A DNA stretch of 64,000 nucleotides from assembly GCA_017795045.1 (NCBI GenBank), contig CP051244.1, positions 2,373,802-2,437,801 of the forward strand. The letters run 5' to 3'. Below the pieces are notes generated by a model. The model ran no database searches. It was not told where the DNA came from and worked only from the letters and a program-made list of their open reading frames with translations. This DNA comes from Allomuricauda sp. (GTDB taxonomy: Bacteria > Bacteroidota > Bacteroidia > Flavobacteriales > Flavobacteriaceae). Shown piece after piece: positions 33,406-41,653 of this stretch. The position numbers and the translations under genes are program-made. Positions within the stretch are counted from its first letter, which is position 1. Every line of letters begins with the position of its first letter.

Positions 33406-34050
33406 TTAGACCAAACCCCGAATGAGTTTTGGTTTCACCTCATGACCACCTTTGAACATCAGAACTTCAGCCTTTCCTTGGAACAGGTCCTCGATTTTTA
33501 TTTTTTCGGAAGCTAATCGTTCGGGGGTTATAAACTCGTCTTTATCCCCATAGATGAATTTTACCTGCGTTGTGTCCCGATCAAGGAAATCAAAGTCTTC
33601 TTTTTTGAGTTCGTTCGGAATTCCCCCGGCATATAAAACCAAGGCATGGCATTTCAGCTTTTTATGGACCAAGAAACGGGTGGCCACCGAAACCCCTTGG
33701 GAAAATCCAAAAAGAACAAGATTTATGTGGGAAGGTATTTGTTCTGCTTGGAGAACCGCATCTACATAATGGATGACATTTTCAATCTCCATGGAAGTAT
33801 TCTCCTTGGTCAACCAACTGGCCCCAACATATTTATATTCATTCTTCAGGTAATACTTGGAGGGAGCTTGGGGAACAATGATATAATTTTCATCGGGGTC
33901 AAGACCTTCAAAATACTTCACAAAATATCGACTTAGATAGCCAATGCCGTGGAATACCAACCAAACGTTTTTGGTTTTTTCTCCCAGTGAATTCTGCGTA
34001 AGATAGGTGTTTTTAGCGGCGTACGTTACCGTTTCTTCTTTGGGGAACAT
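33406..34050 (-). CDS. Alpha/beta-hydrolase, phospholipase/carboxylesterase type (214 aa)
   Basis: Small esterase with the oxyanion segment VWLVFHGIGYLSRYF, nucleophile elbow F-G-F-S-Q-G-V-S-V-A-T-R-F, YGDKDEFITPERL for the acid, and a late G-G-H-E-V catalytic histidine. The length and G-F-S-Q-G match the phospholipase/carboxylesterase (YpfH/AbH) group. It has no signal peptide, so it acts in the cytoplasm on an unknown ester. It is divergent from the thioesterase at 34112 and shares a 61-bp gap. A menaquinone role (for example a MenH-like step) is not supported: MenH proteins are longer and have a different elbow sequence. Confidence 0.82.
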   Translation of the reverse strand: MFPKEETVTYAAKNTYLTQNSLGEKTKNVWLVFHGIGYLSRYFVKYFEGLDPDENYIIVPQAPSKYYLKNEYKYVGASWLTKENTSMEIENVIHYVDAVLQAEQIPSHINLVLFGFSQGVSVATRFLVHKKLKCHALVLYAGGIPNELKKEDFDFLDRDTTQVKFIYGDKDEFITPERLASEKIKIEDLFQGKAEVLMFKGGHEVKPKLIRGLV

Positions 34051-34078
34051 AAAGTGGATTGTAGGGGTACTATTGATT

Positions 34079-34086
34079 TAGCTTTG
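34079..34086 (+). promoter_or_regulatory. Candidate -7 element at the head of the menaquinone cluster
   Basis: TAGCTTTG matches TAnnTTTG, 25 bp before the ATG at 34112. The nearest TTG (34059-34061) gives a short 17-bp spacer. Confidence 0.4.
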
Positions 34087-34111
34087 TGTAATTTTACAAA
34101 AAAATAGAACG

Positions 34112-34534
34112 ATGGAAGCGCATAAAGCGAAAATTCTGTCCGTTTGCAACGACATTTGCAAGGGGACATTGATGGAAACCCTGGATATAGATTACATAGA
34201 TGTGGGGGAGAATTTTTTACTTGCCCGCATGCCGGTAACTCCAAAAGTGCATCAACCTGATGGCGTTCTCCATGGAGGGGCCACCGTAGCATTGGCCGAG
34301 AGTGTGGGCAGTGCCGCTTCCTATGTTTTTTTGGATGGAAAAAAATTCTTTGTTCGAGGTATAGAAATTGCCGCCAACCATGTCAAGTCCATAAAGGAAG
34401 GCTATGTGTATGCGCGCGCATCCATGTTGCATAGGGGAAGGACCACCCAACTTTGGGAGATCAAGGTCACCGACGAAGAAGGGAAACTCATTTCCAACTG
34501 TAAACTTACCACCATTGCCCTACCCAGAGAATAA
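34112..34534 (+). CDS. Hotdog thioesterase, probable DHNA-CoA thioesterase (140 aa)
   Basis: PaaI/MenI-type hotdog protein: H-Q-P-D-G-V-L-H-G-G-A-T-V-A-L-A-E-S-V-G-S-A, where the glutamate after A-L-A is the catalytic residue of this family. The C-terminus ends with a T-T-I-A-L strand. It is the first gene of the menaquinone cluster and lies 16 bp before menF. By position it is the likely enzyme that releases 1,4-dihydroxy-2-naphthoate from its CoA ester before MenA acts. PaaI-type activity on phenylacetyl-CoA is the main alternative. I leave the symbol empty because only context points to menI. Confidence 0.8.
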   Translation: MEAHKAKILSVCNDICKGTLMETLDIDYIDVGENFLLARMPVTPKVHQPDGVLHGGATVALAESVGSAASYVFLDGKKFFVRGIEIAANHVKSIKEGYVYARASMLHRGRTTQLWEIKVTDEEGKLISNCKLTTIALPRE

Positions 34535-34550
34535 GGATTTTACAACCATT

Positions 34551-35576
34551 ATGGAACAAGTGGACCTTTGGTTTCAAAAAGGTCTACCGTTCTGTATTTA
34601 TCGGAAACCCCAGGAGGACCAAATAAAGGCAGTCTTTCAAACGGATGATCGCTTGCACCCGGTCGTGGATTTTACGGAAAGTGGATTTGTCTTTGCCCCG
34701 TTCCGTTTGGAGAATGGAGCGGTATTGCTCAAACCGGATGAGATGTATTTGTGTGGGCATACCAGTAGTGTTCGTCCTTCGATTGAAGAGATTTCCGTTA
34801 CTGAAATAGGCAGGCAGGCCCATCTTGATTTGGTGCAAAAAGGAATTCAGGAAATCGCTGCAGGCCGATTGGGAAAAGTGGTCCTCTCCAGAAAATTGGA
34901 AAAGGAAACCGAGAAACCCATCACCGAAATTTTCGGGAAACTTTTGCTGTCGTACCCCAATGCGTTCTGTTATTTGTTTTCCCATCCTAAAGTAGGCACT
35001 TGGTGTGGTGCCACCCCAGAAACCTTGGTACAGATTCAAAACAAAACAGTGCGCACCATGTCCTTGGCGGCCACCCTTCCGTTTGTTCAGGGAGAGACCC
35101 CAAACTGGGGCCAAAAGGAACTGGAGGAACAGCAAATGGTCTCGGATTACATTAAGGAACGTTTGACCCCTTCCATGGAAACCTTGGATGTAGAAGCTGC
35201 CAAATCTGTTAGGGCGGGAAACCTTTGGCATTTGCGGTCCGAAATCAAAGGTGTGTTGTCTCAAAATAGTTCCGTGCGGGAAATCATTTCCCTATTGCAC
35301 CCCACACCTGCGGTTTGTGGCATCCCGACCCAAGCGGCCAAGACCTTTATCTTGGAAAATGAAGACTATCAGCGAACCTATTACACGGGATTTTTGGGCG
35401 AACTCAATCTCAATGTCAAGGCAGAAGTTTCTTTGTTTGTGAACTTGAGGTGTATGGAACTTCAGGGTAACACAGCTTCAATCTTCGTAGGTGGGGGGAT
35501 AACACAGGCCTCTGACCCGGAACGGGAATGGATTGAGACCCAGAATAAAAGCAGGACCATGCTCAATATCCTGTAA
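34551..35576 (+). CDS. menF: Isochorismate synthase (341 aa)
   Basis: ATG 34551 gives the natural start; the open frame from 34404 runs through the thioesterase gene and is rejected. Chorismate-binding signatures: GRLGKVVLSRKLEKE, T-W-C-G-A-T-P-E-T-L-V, LHPTPAVCGIP, Y-T-G-F-L-G-E-L-N and F-V-G-G-G-I-T. These place it in the MenF/EntC/PabB/TrpE superfamily; the shortened N-terminus (341 aa) and the direct menD neighbour mark it as the menaquinone enzyme. It converts chorismate to isochorismate in the cytoplasm with Mg2+. Confidence 0.9.
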   Translation: MEQVDLWFQKGLPFCIYRKPQEDQIKAVFQTDDRLHPVVDFTESGFVFAPFRLENGAVLLKPDEMYLCGHTSSVRPSIEEISVTEIGRQAHLDLVQKGIQEIAAGRLGKVVLSRKLEKETEKPITEIFGKLLLSYPNAFCYLFSHPKVGTWCGATPETLVQIQNKTVRTMSLAATLPFVQGETPNWGQKELEEQQMVSDYIKERLTPSMETLDVEAAKSVRAGNLWHLRSEIKGVLSQNSSVREIISLLHPTPAVCGIPTQAAKTFILENEDYQRTYYTGFLGELNLNVKAEVSLFVNLRCMELQGNTASIFVGGGITQASDPEREWIETQNKSRTMLNIL

Positions 35577-35616
35577 TTTGGCATGGCATAATTTAGGGCA
35601 ATCCCATTTTCAGGTG

Positions 35617-35624
35617 TATTTTTG
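35617..35624 (+). promoter_or_regulatory. Internal -7 element just before menD
   Basis: TATTTTTG lies 6 bp before the ATG at 35631. If used, transcription would start at or beside the start codon, giving a leaderless or nearly leaderless menD message. A weak TTTA lies 21 bp upstream. Confidence 0.4.
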
Positions 35625-35630
35625 TACTCC

Positions 35631-37367
35631 ATGATGTACTCAGATATCCCCTCGGCGCAGACATTGGTCTTACATTTTAAATCCCGAGGTATCAGAAATA
35701 TTGTGATTTCCCCGGGTTCTAGAAATGCTCCCTTGACCTTGGGGTTCACCAAGTATCCATTTTTTAAGTGCTTTAGTATTGTGGATGAACGATGCGCTGC
35801 TTTTTTTGCCTTGGGCATGGCGCAGCAATTACAGGAACCGGTTGCCGTGGTCTGTACATCGGGCAGTGCGTTGTTGAATTATTACCCTGCCGTGGCCGAA
35901 GCGTTTTACAGTGATATTCCATTGATCGTGGTTTCGGCAGATCGTCCCAGCTATCGCATTGATATTGGTGACGGCCAGACCATCCGTCAAGAAAATGTAT
36001 TGGAAAAGCACGTAGGGTACTCCGCCAATTTGAAGCAGGATGTTTCACATGCAGCTGCTACCGTTTCCAAATGGGGAGGGGAACGCTCAAAAGAAAATCA
36101 AGAAGATATACAGGCCTATAACGAAGCCACTATCGAGAAAGCGCTGCAAACCGCACTCTTTGAAAAATCCCCGGTACATATCAACATTCCTTTTGAGGAA
36201 CCTTTGTATGGGACGGTATCAGAGCTTACCATCCCCATTCCAGCGGATAAACAAAGAATGGAATTGGAAAAAGTCCAAATGGATTGGGACCGTTTCGCTT
36301 CGGTTTGGAAAACCAGTAAACGGAAAATGGTACTGGTGGGGGTAAACCAGCCCAATATTATGGAGAGGGGAGTGCTGGAAGCCTTGGCACAAGATGGCAA
36401 CACCTTGGTATTCACCGAGACCACGTCCAATCTGCATCATCCAGATTTCTTTTCCAGTATTGACAGTATTATCGCCCCTATAGAAAAATCAGCCGATCGG
36501 GAAACCCTTTTTCAGGATTTGCAACCGGATTTGCTGGTCACTTTTGGTGGACTGATCGTTTCCAAAAAGATCAAGGCTTTTTTACGAAAGTATCAACCCA
36601 AGACCCATTGGCATGTGGATCCCAAAAAGGCATTTGATACGTTCTTTTGTCTGTCTGAGCATTTAAAGGTAGACCCCAACACTTTTTTCAAGGCTATACT
36701 TCCTGATGAAAGTACCCTTGGTGCCTACAAAACCAAATGGCTCAACGTAAAAGAAGGCTATGAAGAAAAGCGCAGGACGTATTTGGAACAAATTCCATTC
36801 ACGGATTTCACGGTTTTTGATGAGGTACTCCGAGGTATACCCAAAGGGTATCAGGTGCACTTGGCCAACAGTTCCACCATACGGTATACACAATTGTTTC
36901 CCATGCACCCTTCTCTGAAGGTATTTTGTAACCGTGGCACGAGTGGGATAGATGGAAGCACTTCCACGGCGGTGGGCGCCTCCATTTTTACAGAAGAGCC
37001 CACACTTTTGATTACGGGCGACCTGAGTTTTTTCTATGATAGCAATGCGTTGTGGAACGCTCACATGCGTCCAGATTTTAGAATTATTCTGATCAACAAT
37101 TCTGGAGGAGGAATATTTAGGATTCTTCCCGGAAATGAGGATACGGGTGAGTTTTCCACCTTTTTTGAGACCCATCATGGCCATACGGCCGAGCATTTGG
37201 CAAAGATGTACGGGTTTTCATATCAAAAAGTGGATGATGAGGAACAATTGAAGAATGGTTTGACCAATTTTTATGATGTATCTGGCAGTCCCAAGATTTT
37301 GGAGGTTGCCACCCCTCGATTGCTGAACGATAAAATTTTGCTTGGCTACTTCGATTTCATATCTTAG
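35631..37367 (+). CDS. menD: MenD, SEPHCHC synthase (578 aa)
   Basis: ThDP enzyme. The N-domain has NIVISPGSRNAPLTLGF and CTSGSALLNYYPAVAEA with R-P-S-Y near; the C-domain has the ThDP motif TGDLSFFYDSNALWN and ILINNSGGGIFRILPG. It condenses isochorismate with 2-oxoglutarate to give 2-succinyl-5-enolpyruvyl-6-hydroxy-3-cyclohexadiene-1-carboxylate. ATG 35631 (or the next codon, also ATG) is chosen over a TTG three codons earlier. The gap after menF is 54 bp. The next gene in plus direction is DUF2853; menB, often found near here, is absent. Confidence 0.93.
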   Translation: MMYSDIPSAQTLVLHFKSRGIRNIVISPGSRNAPLTLGFTKYPFFKCFSIVDERCAAFFALGMAQQLQEPVAVVCTSGSALLNYYPAVAEAFYSDIPLIVVSADRPSYRIDIGDGQTIRQENVLEKHVGYSANLKQDVSHAAATVSKWGGERSKENQEDIQAYNEATIEKALQTALFEKSPVHINIPFEEPLYGTVSELTIPIPADKQRMELEKVQMDWDRFASVWKTSKRKMVLVGVNQPNIMERGVLEALAQDGNTLVFTETTSNLHHPDFFSSIDSIIAPIEKSADRETLFQDLQPDLLVTFGGLIVSKKIKAFLRKYQPKTHWHVDPKKAFDTFFCLSEHLKVDPNTFFKAILPDESTLGAYKTKWLNVKEGYEEKRRTYLEQIPFTDFTVFDEVLRGIPKGYQVHLANSSTIRYTQLFPMHPSLKVFCNRGTSGIDGSTSTAVGASIFTEEPTLLITGDLSFFYDSNALWNAHMRPDFRIILINNSGGGIFRILPGNEDTGEFSTFFETHHGHTAEHLAKMYGFSYQKVDDEEQLKNGLTNFYDVSGSPKILEVATPRLLNDKILLGYFDFIS

Positions 37368-37402
37368 GGCAAGTATACATCATCAACAATAACCATTTAA
37401 AA

Positions 37403-37744
37403 ATGAGCAAACGAGACGAACTCATCCAGAAGTACGCAGAGGAGATCAAAACAAAATTCGGAGAGGAACCCAACATGGACCTTTTGACCAAGGTAACCGT
37501 AGGATTGGGACCTTCCATTTATAATTTGGACGCTTCAAAAGTTTCTGGGTCCAATGAAAAGGAGATGGAAACGGTAAAAAACAATTTCCTGATCAAAAAG
37601 CTGGGACTTTCAGATGGTCCCGAATTGTCCGAAGCCATCAATACGGTCATAGATGCCTATGGTAGGTCGGATAAGAATAAATATCGTGCTGTGATTTATT
37701 ATATGTTGGCCAAGCATTTCAAAAAGGAATCCATCTATACGTAA
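37403..37744 (+). CDS. DUF2853 family protein (113 aa)
   Basis: Small helical cytoplasmic protein with K-R-D-E-L-I-Q-K-Y at the start, G-L-G-P-S-I-Y-N-L-D-A, and Y-G-R-S-D-K-N-K-Y-R-A-V-I-Y-Y-M-L-A near the end. It matches the DUF2853 pattern, a widely conserved Bacteroidota and proteobacterial protein with no assigned function. It follows menD by 35 bp and ends before a strong terminator, so it is probably the last gene of the men transcript that starts at 34112. Confidence 0.85.
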   Translation: MSKRDELIQKYAEEIKTKFGEEPNMDLLTKVTVGLGPSIYNLDASKVSGSNEKEMETVKNNFLIKKLGLSDGPELSEAINTVIDAYGRSDKNKYRAVIYYMLAKHFKKESIYT

Positions 37745-37761
37745 GAAAAGGCACCACAAGT

Positions 37762-37788
37762 AAAGCTGCTGAATGGGCAGCTTTTTTT
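37762..37788 (+). terminator. Intrinsic terminator after the DUF2853 gene
   Basis: AAAGCTGC (37762-37769), 7-nt loop, GCAGCTTT (37777-37784), T-run to 37788. It divides the menF-menD run from the cvfB gene. Confidence 0.85.
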
Positions 37789-37806
37789 ATACCCATAATT
37801 TCAATC

Positions 37807-37814
37807 TACCTTTG
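37807..37814 (+). promoter_or_regulatory. -7 element directly before the cvfB-like gene
   Basis: TACCTTTG ends 4 bp before the ATG at 37819, so the message would be leaderless if this box is used. No -33 TTG is seen. Confidence 0.4.
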
Positions 37815-37818
37815 CCAC

Positions 37819-38649
37819 ATGATTCAACTAGGCAATTATAACACCCTAAAGGTACTGCGAAGTACCAGCGTAGGCCTCTTTTTGGGAGATGATGAAGAAA
37901 CCGAGATCCTTCTGCCCAATAAATATGTCCCGGAAGATTTTAAGATAGACATGGATATGGAGGTGTTCTGTTATCTGGACAATCATGAACGCCCCATAGC
38001 CACTACATTGAAGCCGCTCATCATTAGAAATGGTTTTGCTTTTTTGGAAGTGGCTGAAGTAGGGGAGTTCGGGGCTTTTATGGACTGGGGCGTGGAGAAA
38101 CATTTATTGGTTCCGTTCAAGGAACAGACCGTGCGAATGGAAGAAGGGAGAAAGTATGTAGTACACTGTTATTTGGATGAAAAAACATTCCGCTTGACAG
38201 GTTCCAGCAAGGTGGACAAGTTTTTATCCAATGTGGAAGTGGCCTATGAGATAAACGATGAGGTGGATTTGCTGGTTTATAGACGAACCCCGTTGGGATG
38301 GGAGGTCATTGTGGATGAAAGGCACAAAGGACTCATTTTTGAAAGTGATGTTTTCAGGCCCATTTCTATTGGGGACGCTCTTAAAGGATATGTCAAAAAT
38401 GTGAGGACGGACAAGAAAATAGACCTGTCCCTTCAACCCATTGGGGCGAAAATGTTGGAGCCCACGGCCAAAATGATCTATGATAAGTTGGTGCAGAGCG
38501 ATGGATTTCTGCCCTTGCATGATAAATCTTCTCCAGAAGAAATACAGCAGATGTTGCGCATGAGCAAAAAGGCTTTTAAAAAAGGGATAGGCATTCTGTA
38601 CCGGCAACGAAAGATCAATCTTCAGGAGGATGGCATCCACTTGTTGTAA
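37819..38649 (+). CDS. cvfB: S1-like RNA-binding protein, CvfB family (276 aa)
   Basis: Three successive S1-like barrels and a C-terminal winged helix. It begins I-Q-L-G-N-Y-N-T-L-K-V-L-R and has V-G-E-F-G-A-F-M-D-W-G and L-V-P-F-K-E-Q, then D-L-L-V-Y-R-R-T-P-L-G-W, G-L-I-F-E-S-D-V and D-L-S-L-Q-P. It closes with the helical S-P-E-E-I-Q-Q-M-L-R-M-S-K-K-A-F-K-K-G-I-G. This is the CvfB/YitL family, linked in Firmicutes to virulence-factor regulation through RNA binding. Its role in Bacteroidota is not established. It is bracketed by a terminator upstream and the SPOR-like gene 161 bp downstream. Confidence 0.85.
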   Translation: MIQLGNYNTLKVLRSTSVGLFLGDDEETEILLPNKYVPEDFKIDMDMEVFCYLDNHERPIATTLKPLIIRNGFAFLEVAEVGEFGAFMDWGVEKHLLVPFKEQTVRMEEGRKYVVHCYLDEKTFRLTGSSKVDKFLSNVEVAYEINDEVDLLVYRRTPLGWEVIVDERHKGLIFESDVFRPISIGDALKGYVKNVRTDKKIDLSLQPIGAKMLEPTAKMIYDKLVQSDGFLPLHDKSSPEEIQQMLRMSKKAFKKGIGILYRQRKINLQEDGIHLL

Positions 38650-38731
38650 GTAAAATACCATAAAGGCCCAAATAGCAAGGATTTATAAGGGATTTTGATA
38701 CCATTGGGTTTTTTTCTTTCAACAAAAACTT

Positions 38732-38739
38732 TACATTTG
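38732..38739 (+). promoter_or_regulatory. Candidate -7 element before the SPOR-like gene
   Basis: TACATTTG fits the consensus, 71 bp before the ATG at 38811. No clear -33 box at 19-21 bp. Confidence 0.35.
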
Positions 38740-38810
38740 TAAGTGTGTAGATTAACTCATTGACAGTTATGTGCTTAGCAGAACTGTAGAACCCGTAACC
38801 TTTTAGCAAT

Positions 38811-39410
38811 ATGCCTTTTATTGAAGAAAGCGATTTGTTGGACCTTCATAAGGATATCGATAAGGCCCAGATTATCAACGAAAGACTTCTAGATCAGATA
38901 AAATATAAGAACAAGGATTTGCGGAAAATAAAGCTGCAACGGAACATTCTTATGGGTTTCGTTGGACTTTTTGTGATTGGCACCTTGGCCATCACATCCT
39001 TTACAGCAGGGTTGAGTAGCAAACAATCCTTTGAGAACCAAAACAATCTTTTGGTCAGTATTGACAGTCTGGATGCCATCAAGACCCGAATAGACAATCT
39101 TAAAAGCCAGAATGAGGAACTCAGCTTGGTCAAGGAATTTTACTTGGCCAAAGAATTCCTGAATAAGGAAACCATCTATTCCGTACAGGTAAAGTCGTTT
39201 GTGGACAACAATGTAACGCTTGCCTCAGAAGCATTGACCAATACACTTTTTGTAAAGACCAATCCATTTTATGCGTATTCACTAGGGAACTTTGAGACCT
39301 TGGATGAGGCGCAATCCTTCCGGAAACAATTGGTACAGATGGGCTTTCAGGATGCCTTTGTAGCCTCGTACCAAGACGGAAAACGAATTAAAATAGAAGA
39401 TCCGTATTAA
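38811..39410 (+). CDS. Membrane protein with coiled coil and SPOR-like C-terminus (199 aa)
   Basis: Residues about 1-42 are an acidic/basic helical segment. One membrane helix follows (I-L-M-G-F-V-G-L-F-V-I-G-T-L-A, about 46-62), then a short coiled coil. The C-terminal about 80 residues have the SPOR rhythm: Y-S-V-Q-V-K-S-F, Y-A-Y-S-L-G-N-F-E-T-L-D-E-A, QMGFQDAFVASYQDGKR. SPOR domains bind denuded peptidoglycan glycan strands, so it may be a cell-envelope protein with a cytoplasmic N-terminus. It lies 2 bp before menA, so cotranscription is likely. I do not recognise the exact family. Confidence 0.7.
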   Translation: MPFIEESDLLDLHKDIDKAQIINERLLDQIKYKNKDLRKIKLQRNILMGFVGLFVIGTLAITSFTAGLSSKQSFENQNNLLVSIDSLDAIKTRIDNLKSQNEELSLVKEFYLAKEFLNKETIYSVQVKSFVDNNVTLASEALTNTLFVKTNPFYAYSLGNFETLDEAQSFRKQLVQMGFQDAFVASYQDGKRIKIEDPY

Positions 39411-39412
39411 TC

Positions 39413-40321
39413 TTGGGAAATTTTAAGGCCTGGGTACAGGCTGCTAGACTGCGCACCCTTCCGTTATCTCTATCCGGAATTATAATGGGTACCGCCTTGG
39501 CTACCAAACAAGGTGTTTTTAATGGGACGATTTTTATTCTTGCACTGTTGACCACGGTCGGTTTTCAGGTGACCTCCAACTTTGCCAATGATTATGGCGA
39601 CGGGGTAAAGGGAACCGATAATGAAGACCGGATAGGTCCGGCACGTGCCCTACAAAGTGGGTGGCTTACCCGTTCTGCGTTGAAGAAAGGAATCATCGTA
39701 TCGATTGGGATTTCATTTTTGTTGGCCATTGGGTTGATCTATAGCGCTTTTGGGTTGGATAATCTACCTTACATCCTATTGTTTTTAATACTTGGCATTC
39801 TCAGCATTTGGGCCGCATTGAAATATACCATGGGTTCCAATCCTTATGGGTATATGGGTTTGGGCGATGTGTTCGTGTTTTTGTTTTTTGGGCTCTTGGG
39901 TGTGTTGGGAAGCATGTTCCTCTATACAAAAAGCATCACTTGGACGTCATTGTTGCCCGCTATTGGTATAGGAACATTGTGTGTGGGGGTCCTTAATTTG
40001 AACAACTTGCGGGATGTGGTTTCCGATGGAAAGCACGGAAAAAATACCTTGGTCGTAAAAATGGGGTTTCAAAATGGAAAAAAATATCATTTCCTATTAT
40101 TGGTATCTGCCCTTCTTAGCTTTATAACCTACATCCTTATTGAAAGATTGAGCATTGCGCAATCCTTTTTTATGATCGCTTTTGTGCCCATAGTGGTCCA
40201 CTTGATAAAAGTCATGTCCACCCAAGTGCCAGGAGCCTTGGATAGTGAACTTAAAAAGTTGGCCCTCAGTACTTTTCTATTGTCCATACTCTTCTATGCG
40301 GCAGTAAATTATTTTTTGTAA
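39413..40321 (+). CDS. menA: MenA, 1,4-dihydroxy-2-naphthoate prenyltransferase (302 aa)
   Basis: UbiA-fold prenyltransferase with nine or so helices. The first aspartate-rich motif is in S-N-F-A-N-D-Y-G-D-G-V-K-G-T-D-N-E-D-R, and the second in N-L-N-N-L-R-D-V-V-S-D-G-K-H-G-K. It attaches the prenyl tail to DHNA in the membrane to make demethylmenaquinone. The start must be the TTG at 39413, since an in-frame stop lies at 39389 and no ATG or GTG sits between. It follows the SPOR-like gene by 2 bp. The LytTR regulator follows after 33 bp. Confidence 0.93.
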   Translation: MGNFKAWVQAARLRTLPLSLSGIIMGTALATKQGVFNGTIFILALLTTVGFQVTSNFANDYGDGVKGTDNEDRIGPARALQSGWLTRSALKKGIIVSIGISFLLAIGLIYSAFGLDNLPYILLFLILGILSIWAALKYTMGSNPYGYMGLGDVFVFLFFGLLGVLGSMFLYTKSITWTSLLPAIGIGTLCVGVLNLNNLRDVVSDGKHGKNTLVVKMGFQNGKKYHFLLLVSALLSFITYILIERLSIAQSFFMIAFVPIVVHLIKVMSTQVPGALDSELKKLALSTFLLSILFYAAVNYFL

Positions 40322-40354
40322 TTTTGAGATATAACCAGATAAACTTTAAGGAAC

Positions 40355-41110
40355 GTGGAGCAACCGATTAAAATTTTGATTGTAGAGGACAACGTCATCA
40401 TTGCGGATGATATGCAGTCCATGTTGGAAGAGATTGGTTATGAGATCGTGGACAATGTCATTGTTTACGAGCAGGCCGTGGAAGTATTGAAGAACAACCA
40501 TGTTGACTTGGTTTTGATCGACATTATCTTGGCTTCTGACAAAACAGGGATAGACCTTGGAAAGCACATCCGCGATGCGTACAATATTCCATTCATTTTT
40601 GTGACCTCCAACTCGGATAGGGCCACGGTTGAAAATGCCAAAACGGTAAAACCGGATGGATATTTGGTGAAGCCATTTGAGCAACAAGATTTGTATACTT
40701 CCATAGAAATTGCCCTTTCCAACTTTAACTATTCAAAAAAAGCGGAAATAAAGGAAACGGACAGTGAGGATGGAGATACCATCACATCCAACTCAGTGCT
40801 CAAAGACTCCATATTCGTAAAAAAGCAACATTTGTATTACCGAATCCAGTTCGGTGACATTCAATTTATCAAAGCGGACAACGTGTACTTGGAAGTGAAC
40901 ACCGTGGACAAGAAATTCTTGGTGCGCTCTCCCTTGAAGGATTATTTGGAAAAATTGCCCAAGAACAAATTCTACAGGGCGCACAAATCCTATATTGTGA
41001 ATGTGGACCATATTGATGCCATCAACTCCAAGGATATTATGATCAATAACAACTTGATTCCCATTTCCAAGGATTTCAAAGAGTTTATCCTCTCCTCAAT
41101 GAACAGTTGA
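40355..41110 (+). CDS. LytTR-family response regulator (251 aa)
   Basis: Receiver domain (about 5-125): acidic pocket E-D at 11-12, phospho-acceptor D56 in L-V-L-I-D-I-I-L, the V-T-S-N-S-D motif and V-K-P-F-E lysine. The LytTR DNA-binding domain (about 150-248) has I-F-V-K-K-Q-H-L-Y-Y-R, V-Y-L-E-V-N and F-Y-R-A-H-K-S-Y-I-V-N-V-D-H. The start is the GTG at 40355, preceded by an A-A-G-G-A stretch. A terminator follows, then a 490-bp gap and a kinase gene of the HisKA_2 type, whose promoter region carries direct repeats spaced as LytTR sites. Pairing of the two is likely but inferred. Confidence 0.9.
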   Translation: MEQPIKILIVEDNVIIADDMQSMLEEIGYEIVDNVIVYEQAVEVLKNNHVDLVLIDIILASDKTGIDLGKHIRDAYNIPFIFVTSNSDRATVENAKTVKPDGYLVKPFEQQDLYTSIEIALSNFNYSKKAEIKETDSEDGDTITSNSVLKDSIFVKKQHLYYRIQFGDIQFIKADNVYLEVNTVDKKFLVRSPLKDYLEKLPKNKFYRAHKSYIVNVDHIDAINSKDIMINNNLIPISKDFKEFILSSMNS

Positions 41111-41135
41111 TTCTTGAGGAACAATAAGATATGAT

Positions 41136-41161
41136 AAAGTGCCCGATCGGGCACTTTTTTT
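41136..41161 (+). terminator. Intrinsic terminator after the LytTR regulator
   Basis: Perfect 22-bp palindrome (41136-41157, arms AAAGTGCCCGA and TCGGGCACTTT) continuing into a T-run to 41161. Confidence 0.85.
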
Positions 41162-41402
41162 ATGCCACAATCCCTTTTAAATACATGACCACAACTTTCA
41201 CGGGGTTCACAACAAAATTTTCATGCTTCGGGAGGATGCCGGTACTTTAGCAATGTAATTGATTCAGAAAGTAATTTTTTCATTTTCATATAGTGTTCTC
41301 GTAAAAGGGTCTTGTTCAAATTGGCAAGGCCTTTTTTAGTTTGGTACATGGGCCAATACTCCGTAAAATCCATGAAATGCACAAAACATCGACAAAAGAC
41401 AC

Positions 41403-41490
41403 TTTCACATAACCAAAGGGTAGTTTCACAACAGAAATTTGGGGTTTCACAACATTGGTGGGCAAGTCTTTCCGTTTGGATTTAATTTTG
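41403..41490 (+). promoter_or_regulatory. Triple TTTCACA direct-repeat array and -7 box upstream of the TPR kinase
   Basis: TTTCACA occurs at 41403, 41424 and 41445, exactly 21 bp (two helical turns) apart; the last two extend to GTTTCACAACA. A -7 box TAATTTTG follows at 41483-41490 with no TTG 19-21 bp upstream, as expected of an activator-dependent promoter. LytTR activators bind 9-bp direct repeats with about 21 bp from repeat to repeat, and a LytTR gene is immediately upstream. A degenerate cluster (TTTCAC 41196, GGGGTTCACAACA 41202) lies farther up. The rest of the gap 41162-41653 holds no gene I can support. Confidence 0.6.
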
Positions 41491-41653
41491 GAGGTAAACT
41501 AGCGTTCTTTATATACCCCATACTTGCATTGCAAACCTTCATTTTAAGGGTTTGGCAGATTTACCGTTTTGCGTAATGGGGACATGAAAAAGGGCACAAA
41601 CAATAGTATGGACCTTGAGGGTAATTCCCAAGGTCGATATATTTAATAGATTA

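Noticed and set aside
33406..34050. MenH assignment for the alpha/beta hydrolase
   Set aside because: It is short and of the phospholipase/carboxylesterase type with G-F-S-Q-G, on the opposite strand from the men genes; position alone is not enough.
34404..34550. Upstream start of isochorismate synthase inside the thioesterase gene
   Set aside because: The extra 49 residues are an out-of-frame reading of the thioesterase; ATG 34551 starts the conserved part.
41162..41402. Possible small gene in the 490-bp gap
   Set aside because: Stops occur in all frames and no codon pattern or motif is seen; the gap is better explained by regulatory repeats and a long leader.
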